A stretch of 64,000 nucleotides of DNA. Source: Cladorhizidae sp. MBARI D1340-BT2 (taxonomy: Eukaryota > Porifera > Demospongiae > Poecilosclerida > Cladorhizidae). The notes beneath the pieces are model-generated. The model did no database searches, was not told where the DNA came from, and saw nothing but the letters and a program-made list of their open reading frames with translations. The translations under genes were made by a program, and so were the position numbers. Location: the NCBI GenBank assembly GCA_028752905.1, contig JAQNBH010000009.1, positions 32,097,442 through 32,161,441 of the forward strand. Direction: 5' to 3'. Within the stretch, counting starts at the first letter, position 1, and every line of letters starts with the position of its first letter. Below are positions 41,290-50,705 of the stretch, piece after piece.

Positions 41290-41777
41290 CATCAAAACTA
41301 TTTCCTTTCTGTCAATTATCTTGTGATATTATAATCATCAACTATTGTCGGTCCACTACAGGGGGACAACCACAGCCCACAGCACGACAAGGATGCCACA
41401 TCAGCATACAGTATATGGATCTCCACAGTTGCCTTTCATGCTATGAAGCTTTTATCCATTGGTACAGAGCAGACAAGCTCAGCAGAATATTCCACAGATA
41501 TCGGCTCAATACAGACCACACCTTCTCCCCTTGCTTTAACGCTGCATAATTAGCACATGTGACATCCATTAATGTAAGAGACAGCAGAGCATTGATGAAA
41601 GTACAAGATAGCTGTTTATTTAACGACTAATCAGATATAATTACACAATATTCCAACATAAAGTATATAGTGCTCGGCAGATTCACTTCTCTCTGCAGGC
41701 ACTTCAGATGTGAGCAATGAAACAGCCAGTCAGTGAAGCACATCATCCTTCGAAATTTTGTCCTACAAGTAGCAGAG

Positions 41778-41811
41778 ATGGCAAGCAATAATGTGCTCAA
41801 GCAAAGCTCAG
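41778..41811 (+). CDS. 4TM-B exon 1
   Basis: ATG in good context (G at +4) opens MASNNVLKQSS plus one base, then donor GTGAGT. Joining to 41884 keeps frame (G|AG = Glu), exactly as at the same position of 4TM-A. Confidence 0.7.
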
Positions 41812-44800
41812 GTGAGTAAAAGCCAGGTGCATGAATGGCAATATCCTGCCTGTGTGATGTTGAAGGGTGTGCACTGTCCTTAGAGAACACTCAGTCAGAA
41901 TATGACCAGCTATCGCCAAGTTTTTCGGTGAGCGAGAGAGAACAGTCGCAGAAGCTGAGGTCCCTGCATCAAATAGTGGAGCTGACAGAAAGCCCCGACT
42001 CAGTATATGAGCGAGGTCAGACCACACCCCATTACAACTACGCCCGAACCACTGCTGCGCTCACCAGGGGACACACCAATAGTACAGTCGCACAGGAAAG
42101 AGAAGCCAACACGGACACTTCCCTGCTCGGAAGAAACAGGACCGGAAGAAAATACGGCACAGCATCATCGGCAGGGTCGTTCAAATCCTTCAGACAAAAC
42201 TTCCTGCGCTTGCAACCAGCTCTACTCCACCGCTTCAGGAAGGACAGTGATGGGAGGCCTCCCCCAACTGCGGCAGTGACAGGGGACAGGAGGAATGAGT
42301 TCTTTGCACTCAAAAGATTCATCTTTATGACGCTGGGGATGCCCAACACTCCCGCCATCCCCACACGCTTGCAGAAACTCAGCAGTAAGTGGCTAACCTC
42401 CATCATGTAAGCTAAGGCATGCCCACATGGAGTAGGGTAGGGGGAGTGGCAGTGCCACACAGTGTGGGCCGTATTTGCTCGATGAGATGCCGCTCTCCAT
42501 TGGTGTCCGCTCTCTAATAATAGCCTCGTTCTCCTTGAGGCTAAAATGTTTAATCGCCACTCTCAAATGGTGCCACTCACGATCCTTTTTAATCGATTGA
42601 ACTTTGAACTCACTTATAACACTTCTGCATCATTATTATTAGCACACGTGTAATCCCGATCCCTTCAGCGAAGGTGTTGGTGAGCTAGAAGAGAAGGTGT
42701 TGGTGAGCTAGAAGAGAAGGTGTTGGTGAGCTAGAAGAGAAGGTGCTGGTGAGCTAGAAGAGAAGGTGTTGGTGAGCTAGAAGAGAAGGTGTTGGTGAGC
42801 TAGAAGAGAAGGTGTTGGTGAGCTAGAAGAGAAGGTGTTGGTGAGCTAGAAGAGAAGGTGTTGGTGAGCTAGAAGAGAAGGTGTTGGTGAGCTAGAAGAG
42901 AAGGTGCTGGTGAGCTAGAAGAGAAGGTGTTGGTGAGCTAGAAGAGAAGGTGTTGGTGAGCTAGAAGAGAAGGTGTTGGTGAGCTAGAAGAGAAGGTGTT
43001 GGTGAGCTAGAAGAGAAGGTGTTGGTGAGCTAGAAGAGAAGGTGCTGGTGAGCTAGAAGAGAAGGTGCTGGTGAGCTAGAAGAGAAGGTGTTGGTGAGCT
43101 AGAAGAGAAGGTGTTGGTGAGCTAGAAGAGAAGGTGTCGGTGAGCTAGAAGAGAAGGTGTTGGTGAGCTAGAAGAGAAGGTGTCGGTGAGCTAGAAGAGA
43201 AGGTGTTGGTGAGCTAGAAGAGAAGGTGTTGGTGAGCTAGAAGAGAAGGTGTTGGTGAGCTAGAAGAGAAGGTGTTGGTGAGCTAGAAGAGAAGGTGTTG
43301 GTGAGCTAGAAGAGAAGGTGTTGGTGAGCTAGAACAGAAGGTGCCAGCTAAAATGAAGGCATTCCAGAAGACAACTGCTGGCAGCTCTCACAATATTCTT
43401 TGCTGTGTCTCGGTATACAGGGCGGCTGGGCCTCTCATGGACCTCGAGTCAATCTTGCTGACTCATTGGTTACTTTACCTTGTCGTGCACTTGCTTGCCT
43501 TCCCAATAAATAAGTGCCTCTCTCATTTTAGCACAGATCTCTAACAGTTTCCTCTCGCTCCTCGAGGCCGTAATGTTCAGTAGCCTCGGCTTCTGGTCGA
43601 GCAAACACGCTATGTGCGGACGTACAGTAGTCACTGGTGCTGGGAGGTGAATTATGTTCCCATCCAGATGAGTGGGTGCCTGCTACATAGGCCGGGCACT
43701 TGGACAGGAAGGTTGAAGGGCAAAAGGACATCTCCTACTTTTGACCATGAAGCAACAGTTGATGCTCGACAGAACTGGCACTTGTTACCAAGAGAACTTG
43801 CTGATGTCCAGTCACAGGCTCTGCTGTACATGTAGTACTTCATGATCCACAGGTTCACCAAAACTTCCCCCAAACTTATCGACTTCATCTTCGACCAAAT
43901 TAGCAACTGGATCCACATTCGTTCCTCATCTTTCTTCGACAGCCCGCACACTCCCTCAGTGCTGAGCGGTTGCTATGGGTACAGGGAGTGGCTACAGGAA
44001 ATCCTAGTGTATCTATGCATATCTCAAGATTCCCCACCTACTCCTAGACCTAGCGCGGGAGATATTGTCGAACTAATATCTATAGATGATCCTGTGATCG
44101 CCCTCGGCATCGCTGAAGATACACATCACACACACACACCGCACACACACACACCACACACACTGATTGGATGCTTGTTACATAGGAGGATGTGCATGAG
44201 ACACACTTCCCCAAACTCCCCCTAACCCTCCATCTTTTCCCCCCACAGCATGTTTGGCGATTCCCTTCTACGTGGCACTTTTCATATGGGGCGTTGGGAT
44301 CTTCGTAGTGGCACGTAAGTGGTCAAGGTCATTAGACCTAATTACAGACACATGCCACCCACAATAAAAAGTAGAACTCTCTCCTTCTCTCCCTCCATCC
44401 CTTCTCTCTCCTTCTCTTCTCTCTCCTTCTCTCCCTCCATCCCTTCTCACCCCTTCTCTCCCTCCATCCCTTCTCTCTCCTTCTCTTCCTCCATCCCTTC
44501 TCTCTCCTCTTCCTCCATCCCTTCTCTCCCCTTCTCTCCCTCCATCCCTTCTCTCTCCTTCTCTCCCTCCATCCCTTCTCTCTCCTTCTCTTCCTCCATC
44601 ACTTCTCTCTCCTCTCCCTCCATCCCTTCTCTCTCCTTCTCTTCCTCCATCCCTTCCCTCTCCTTCTCTCCCTCCATCCCTTCTCTCCCCTTCTCTCCCT
44701 CCATCCCTTCTCTCTCCTTCTCTTCCTCCATCCCTTCTCTCTCCTTCTCTCCCTCCATCCCTTCTCTCTCCTTCTCTTCCTCCATCCCTTCTCTCTCCTT

Positions 44801-45475
44801 CTCTCCCTCCATCCCTTCTCTCCCTCCATCACTTCTCTCTCCTTCTCTCCCTCCATCCCTTCTCTCTCCTTCTCTCCCTCCATCCCTTCTCTCTCCTTCT
44901 CTCCCTCTGCCCCTTCTCTCCCCTTCTCTCCCTCCATCCCTTCTCTCTCCTTCTCTCCCTCCATCCCTTCTCTCCCTCCATCCCTTCTCTCCCCTTCTCT
45001 CCCTCCATCCCTATTCCTCTTTGCAGTGCAGTCTGATGGCTGGATATGGAGAAGCATGTGTCCAATGATCGTCCCAGCGAAACTGCTGACTATGTTTTCC
45101 GGGTTGTTCTTCATGCTGCTGGGCCTGTTCTGGCTGGTGGTGCTATGGTGGAGCAGGTCGGTCAGGAGTGCTCTCCCCCAGGAAGCCCGCAACTTTTCGA
45201 TCATCGCTCTCCTCTGGTGGATCCTCTGCATGTATTTTGTGGGCGTGGTAATTGGTCTACTAGTGGAGGTTTACGAGCAGAGAGCTCTCATAGCAACGCT
45301 GGGCAATGCCACGAGTGACTACTGCTGGAGCATGAGTGTGACTTGTGAGGGTGGGGGGGAGTTGGAAGTGCCCAACAACATGGTGCCCCTCTGGGCTCTC
45401 AGCTCCATGCTGGCCCTCTGGCTCCTCTACACTGTCATATTTGTGATAGCCACCATAAGTATATACATCACCTAG
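41778..45475 (+). CDS. 4TM-B: four-pass membrane protein, paralogue of 4TM-A (4 exons)
   Basis: Four exons (41778-41811, 41884-42384, 44249-44314, 45027-45475) join to 1050 nt, or 349 aa. All introns are phase 1, as in 4TM-A, and exon 3 is again exactly 66 nt. The N-terminal region is longer (about 178 residues, Ser/Thr/Arg-rich, hydrophilic) and ends in the conserved RRNEFFALKRFIFMTLGMPN stretch. Predicted spans lie near residues 181-200, 220-242, 258-280 and 320-346. The TM3-TM4 loop has a glycosylation sequon (NAT) and two Cys (DYCWSMSVTC), supporting an outside location. Conserved motifs are CPMIVPAK, ALLWW and VPNNMVPLWAL. The family is not recognised. Intron 1 is only 72 nt. Clearly a duplicate of 4TM-A, but 3.7 kb long instead of 31 kb. 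Confidence 0.85.
41884..42384 (+). CDS. 4TM-B exon 2
   Basis: The exon is 501 nt, from acceptor CTGTCCTTAG| to donor A|GTAAGT. It encodes a hydrophilic, probably disordered cytosolic region. The last 35 residues align with 4TM-A exon 2, and the extra length over 4TM-A lies entirely N-terminal to this. Confidence 0.8.
42665..43342. repeat. 23-bp minisatellite, about 29 copies
   Basis: The unit is AGGTGTTGGTGAGCTAGAAG plus AGA (23 bp). Most copies are identical; a few carry GCTGG or GTCGG. The unit contains GGTGAG, a donor-like hexamer, on the sense strand of intron 2 of 4TM-B. Confidence 0.95.
43343..44248 (+). other. rest of 4TM-B intron 2 with unassigned open frames
   Basis: Two successive plus-strand frames (43614-43835 and 43842-44225) have protein-like composition (for example LIDFIFDQISNWIHIRSSSF and GDIVELISIDDPVIALGIAE) but no clear splice sites in a fitting phase. 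They could be an alternative exon or the remains of another gene. An (AC)n run lies at about 44125-44162. The stretch ends at the strong acceptor TTTTCCCCCCACAG|. Confidence 0.35.
44249..44314 (+). CDS. 4TM-B exon 3 (TM1)
   Basis: 66 nt, phase 1 at both ends, with acceptor CCCCACAG| and donor C|GTAAGT. It encodes TCLAIPFYVALFIWGVGIFV followed by VA, the first membrane span. Confidence 0.88.
44372..45012. repeat. 27-bp polypyrimidine minisatellite
   Basis: The unit is CTCCCTCCATCCCTTCTCTC followed by TCCTTCT, with shorter variants. Apart from one A per unit the plus strand is all pyrimidine for 640 bp. It fills nearly all of intron 3 of 4TM-B (44315-45026) and runs almost into the acceptor of exon 4. 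The Ser/Pro-rich plus frame and Glu/Arg/Gly-rich minus frames are by-products of composition. Confidence 0.94.
45027..45475 (+). CDS. 4TM-B exon 4 (TM2-TM4 and stop)
   Basis: Acceptor CTTTGCAG| gives C|TG (Leu) with exon 3. The exon encodes residues 201-349, with three membrane spans, the glycosylation sequon in the outer loop and the VPNNMVPLWAL motif, ending ITTag at TAG 45475 (SIYIT tail). Confidence 0.88.
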
Positions 45476-46281
45476 TGTGTGCGTGTTGCACAAGATATAA
45501 TGTCTACTCCTATTATGATCACCACACTTCTTGTTCACTGTAATGACGACATCTATAAACTATTTATCAACAGATACTCACCTTTTCTAAGTCAGCCTCA
45601 GCACGTTCAGAGTTATGTCGACTCACTAGCAACAAAAATGCACACACATACATACACAAAAGTTTACTATAAGTAAGTTTGTAGAGCCCCTCCCCCCATC
45701 CAGCTGTTGTTGTTGACATCTTAAGCACTGAGAGAAACGCTATGTACACGGACTGATCCAGCTACTTACAAGCTAATGACTAGGCGGCCAGACAAACTAT
45801 ACACATGAACATTGCACACTAGAGAATGAGGACATGCTGTACCTATTAAGAAAGTGGTTGCTACCAGCACTGCCTCAGGATTGCCCTAGAGCTATTGCTA
45901 CTGACAAATGGCATTTGGTAAAATATAAGGGGTGGAGCTCCTTATATAGATAGGGGGAGGGGGAATAGTCTCGCTGGACAGATTCCCTTGCATACCTGCG
46001 CACGTGCATACATACATAGCATCATGTCTATTTGTGTGATGAAATACCACAAAAACTGGTAAATCACGTTTTATGATATTTGACTTTTTCCTTGTGTGTG
46101 CTTAAGAGAATGTGGTTAGTGAGACTGCAAGAGGGAAGGGGGGGGGGGGAAGAGGGGGGTTATGTTTATGTTCCTCAGGAAGTATTTATTCATAGGTCAC
46201 TCTGAGATGACTTCTGGTGTTATCTCAAATGAATACATGTAACCATCTTGAATGGACAAGCCCACACTGTCTGGTAAAGGG
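45476..46281. other. 3' flank of 4TM-B, no gene seen
   Basis: Probable 3' UTR and intergenic sequence. It contains a G-rich run near 46140-46160 and a lone GGTAAAGGGT motif at 46272. No supported exon. Confidence 0.45.
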
Positions 46282-46757
46282 TTTTGAAAAGGAGGCTTCA
46301 CACGATCGCAAGGTAGTTGTGTGGGAGAAGCCTGAACCCTGCTAGGGGGCAGGGGGGCATACTTCTCCCTGGAAGATTTTAGGAAATTGGGAGAAGTTAG
46401 AAAGGGTGAAATTTTACTCAAAGAACATGAACTGGAAACCGAAAGGATATGACAATGTTTGGACATGGCTGCATGGACGGACCTGCCTCTGGGTCTGTCA
46501 TGAAGGACATTGCTAGGGTTTTTTGAAAAGGAGGCTTCACACGATCGCAAGGTAGTTGTGTGGGAGAAGCCTGAACCCTGCTAGGGGGCAGGGGGGCATA
46601 CTTCTCCCTGGAAGATTTTAGGAAATTGGGAGAAGTTAGAAAGGGTGACATTTTACTCAAAGAACATGAACTGGAAACCGAAAGGATATGACAATGTTTG
46701 GACATGGCTGCATGGACGGACCTGCCTCTGGGTCTGTCATGAAGGACATTGCTAGGG
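46282..46757. repeat. 239-bp tandem duplication, 2 copies
   Basis: The sequence from TTTTGAAAAGGAGGCTTCAC to ATGAAGGACATTGCTAGGG occurs at 46282-46520 and again at 46521-46757 with one or two differences. Minus-strand open frames are duplicated with it and have no other support. Confidence 0.93.
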
Positions 46758-46972
46758 AGGCACTTCAGAGCACAAGTTCTTGTGGGCCCATCTTCAGATT
46801 TCTCACCTCAACAGGCACTATAGATTGATGAAGATGCTTCTCACACAATCACAACTTTCTGCACGTCCATTAAGAAAATATATACGCAAATCACGTTATT
46901 CACCAGAAAAATACAGCATCTGCAGGAATGGAGTCACTGGGAGCCATAAACTTCCAAGGACCTCCACTTGTG

Positions 46973-48003
46973 CCAGGAGTGATCCAATACAAGGAGCTCA
47001 GCTGTGTCATGAGTTATTCATACAAGGACCCCACCTGTGCCATGAGTGATTCATACACAAGGACCCCACCTGTGCCATGAGTGATTCATACACAAGGACC
47101 CCACCTGTGCCATGAGTGATTCATACACAAGGACCCCACCTGTGCATGAGTGATTCATACACAAGGACCTCACCTGTGCCATGAGTGATTGATTCATACA
47201 CAAGGACCCCACCTGTGCCATGAGTGATTCATACACAAGGACCTCACCTGTGCCATGAGTGATTCATACACAAGGACCCCACCTGTGCCATGAGTGATTC
47301 ATACACAAGGACCCCACCTGTGCCATGAGTGATTCATACACAAGGACCTCACCTGTGCCATGAGTGATTCATACACAAGGACCTCACCTGTGCCATGAGT
47401 GATTCATACACAAGGACCCCACCTGTGCCATGAGTGATTCATACACAAGGACCCCACCTGTGCCATGAGTGATCCATACACAAGGACCTCACCTGTGCCA
47501 TGAGTGATTCATACACAAGGACCCCACCTGTGCCATGAGTGATTCATACACAAGGACCCCACCTGTGCCATGAGTGATTCATACACAAGGACCCCACCTG
47601 TGCCATGAGTGATTCATACACAAGGACCCCACCTGTGCCATGAGTGATTCATACACAAGGACCCCACCTGTGCCATGAGTGATTCATACACAAGGACCCC
47701 ACCTGTGCCATGAGTGATTCATACACAAGGACCCCACCTGTGCCATGAGTGATTCATACACAAGGACCCCACCTGTGCCATGAGTGATTCATACACAAGG
47801 ACCCCACCTGTGCCATGAGTGATTCATACACAAGGACCCCACCTGTGCCATGAGTGATTCATACACAAGGACCCCACCTGTGCCATGAGTGATTTATACA
47901 CAAGGACCCCACCTGTGCCATGAGTGATTCATACACAAGGACCCCACCTGTGCCATGAGTGATTCATACACAAGGACCCCACCTGTGCCATGAGTGATTC
48001 AAA
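46973..48003. repeat. 35-bp minisatellite, about 29 copies
   Basis: The unit is GATTCATACACAAGGACCCC followed by ACCTGTGCCATGAGT. The first copies are degenerate, then nearly identical copies alternate ACCCCACC and ACCTCACC. The second half is almost homogeneous, implying recent expansion there. Confidence 0.95.
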
Positions 48004-48143
48004 CACTGCAACAGTGGACATGGCCTAAAAGCTAGGAACCACTCTGAATTTGTGTTTCTATAGCCTAGAGGCAGCAAGAAGCTCATGAGCAACACAGCTA
48101 CTGTAGCTTCAAGCTGATGGCCATTTTTCTTTGTTAAAAATAG

Positions 48144-48800
48144 TGGATGGATATTGAAGTGCAGAGAACCATCCCACTGTTCACTGGTATGTACCGCGGA
48201 TTCCTCGGGTTCCTCAACGGTCTACAGCTCACTGCCTGTGATTTTCAGTTTTCATACAACCTTGCTCTCAATAATCTACATACTTGAAATCTACTCCCTT
48301 GAGATTAAGTTTCAAGTTCATTATTGAGAAAGGCATTGTACAAGTCATGATGGCAACTGAGTTAACTAGATATCATTCAGGATGCACCTTGAATGCAGGA
48401 AGAAAGAGATGTGGCGCAGAGAACTAGGAGAGACTTGTACTCTTGCATCCCAGAAAACAACAGCATAAAAACTTAACCATATGCACTATACTCATTTGCA
48501 CTTGTCCACTAATTGGCGTGTCATTAACAGAGCCTAAAAGTATACTTTTGGTTCGACAAGAGGAGCAAGCAAGATGGTAGTTCAAATTAAATGTCTGATG
48601 GTCGCAACAGCCATCATGAGGAGTGGTCTCTTCCTGCCCTTTATTGCTGTTTTGGGAGCTCTGTTTTGGAAGCTCTTCAGAGAAGGATAGTTTCAGCTCA
48701 CCTGGAATCACTCGGGAGTCCTATTACTCTTGAGAAAGGAGGCTCTCTGGATGGATTTCCTTGTAGGTGTGTTGTGGGCATATACTGTAGGGTGATGTAA
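48144..48800 (+). other. possible plus-strand exons, weak
   Basis: A 43-nt segment (48144-48186) lies between acceptor TTAAAAATAG| and donor CACTG|GTATGT. Further on, a plus frame from ATG 48591 (MSDGRNSHHEEWSLPALYCC) runs to a possible donor near 48767. These look protein-like, but no phase-consistent chain could be proved. A minus-strand frame covers the same bases. Confidence 0.18.
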
Positions 48801-49827
48801 AACTGCACAGCTTTTATTTGCTACCTCAATGGAACTAATTCTTATATATACCAAATAGCAAATACGAAAATTTTGTTCTAAGTTATAATTTATAAAAAAA
48901 AGTCAGTGGTCAATTGGTTAACATCTGCCGGTGGTCAAGGGTTAACATGTCAGTGGTCAATCGGTTAACCTTTTCACTGGTGACTATATTTCAAAAATTA
49001 AATAAACACAATGTATGTGAAAATATGCCTTGCTATCTCAGCAATACTTCGTAAAACTCCCTAGCAACCATACCAATACGATAGCATTTGTATTGATCAA
49101 CATTGTGGTTGTTTGTTGCCATAGAAATATACCACAGAACCACATTGAGGTGAATCTCATTTAAATTTAGTAATTTTTGTTTTGACGTGTGTTTATCCAG
49201 TAAAAAATAATGAGCTACCTTCATGTGTATAAGCTACCTTCATGTACAAATAATATTTTTATCATCTAGTTATTTTTATCATTATAGGTTATAAGGAAAA
49301 GAAAAATACAAGATGTACCGTGAATACTCTGATACTGTAGGCAACAATGTTGAAATAGGGTTCAAAAGACTTTAAAACAAAGTGCCTTAAATCACAGGAA
49401 TGAGTGTTTTGAATGTGTCTTCATAATATGAAAACATGTTACTTTACATCTAGTGTGCACCACAATTTGATATTTTGATCTGAATTATAACATTTCAGAA
49501 GTGTGAATACATATATGCATGCTAGCACAATACATGACCATCACAATGAATCACATAAACATGAACACAATATTACAGAGAGAGAAAATACCATGCAGAA
49601 GCCAATAAATGCAACAAACAACAACAGATTGAAGTAAAACACTAGGAAACTACTGGTGGGTGGAGTCTACCATGGTGTGATGTTTCCTTCTATGTGACAC
49701 ACAGAGATAGAGATTGCTCAAATTAACATTTTTCCATGGACTACCCACGATCAAGGAAGATAAAACAGCCTTTGCAGTTCTTGCTGCTTACTCACTGCAC
49801 AGCTAACTATAGCTAAACTCACAGTCA
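48801..49827. other. intergenic, AT-rich, short TGGTTAACAT repeats
   Basis: Contains two or three diverged units of GTCAGTGGTCAATTGGTTAAC at 48903-48980, related to 50300-50435. No gene is seen. Confidence 0.45.
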
Positions 49828-50109
49828 ATGCCTTCTTCATTGATAAGCACTCTCATCTTCATCCAGATCGTCAGCTTGAATGAGATGCTAGGCTTGCTTG
49901 AAGGTATGTCAGGCCCGACTACTTTGCCGAGCGATAGCAGAGCTTCAGGGTCAACACTGGTCTGGCCAAGGTGTAGGACGAGATGCCATCACCTTCTTCA
50001 TCACTGCTTTCCCCCTCAGACAGTACAAAATCATCGTCAAGAACTCGAGAAAGCACTTGGACGACCAGACATCTTGTTCACAGTGAAAAAGCTGCTCGAA
50101 TTCTGAATG
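49828..50109. other. small two-exon gene candidate, strand ambiguous
   Basis: Plus strand: ATG 49828, donor GAAG|GTATGT, then a very good acceptor CTTTCCCCCTCAG| about 110 nt later, giving a short basic peptide that ends at TAG. Minus strand: DDDFVLSEGESSDEE, a weaker donor GAAG|GTGATG, then acceptor CATTCAAG| giving ADDLDEDESAYQ and a TGA stop, an acidic tail of very protein-like composition. Splice sites favour plus; composition favours minus. I cannot decide between them. Confidence 0.25.
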
Positions 50110-50289
50110 GACCACATTTTTCAATATTTCCCCCTTAGTTACCGAATGTCTATAGCCTTTATATTCAGCAGGCAAGTAGAGCAAGAATGTAGCTATTTTT
50201 TAAACCTTTATTTGATATTTTTAAACCCTATGATCGATTCCCCCCCGATTTTTAAATTCAATTTTTAGCTTTTGGCGAACACGCTTATA

Positions 50290-50445
50290 CCAGTGAATGA
50301 GTTAACATATGTCGGTGGTCAAGGGTTAACATGTCAATTGGTTAACATATATGTCGGTGGTCAAGGGTTAACATGTCAATTGGTTAACATATATGTCGGT
50401 GGTCAAGGGTTAACATGTAGGTGGTACATTGGTTAACATCTGCTT
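50290..50445. repeat. 42-bp repeat, about 3-4 copies
   Basis: Units of GTCGGTGGTCAAGGGTTAAC followed by ATGTCAATTGGTTAACATAT. The same words appear at 48903-48980, so this is a dispersed short repeat. Confidence 0.8.
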
Positions 50446-50705
50446 GTTGCTAGTCCTGAGGAAAGGAAATCCGTACAACCAGTCAACCTTCTTTGTAGAC
50501 TTTGCAAAGTCCATATTAAATATTTTTTTTAAACGAAGCTGTAAAGGGCAAACTACTTGCCCCACCCTCTAATTGAAACCACTCCTAATATTGGCAGCAA
50601 TTTGTTAGGTCTTTGATTGTCAAAGCACTAAATTTAATTCTCCATCATCACCTTTTCCTACGACACAATTCTACTTACTATTTGAGCAATGTGTAGTGCA
50701 GAGAG

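Noticed and set aside
44319..45231. Ser/Pro-rich plus frame and Glu/Arg/Gly-rich minus frames
   Set aside because: Composition of the polypyrimidine array; the plus frame overlaps a real intron and reads out of frame into exon 4.
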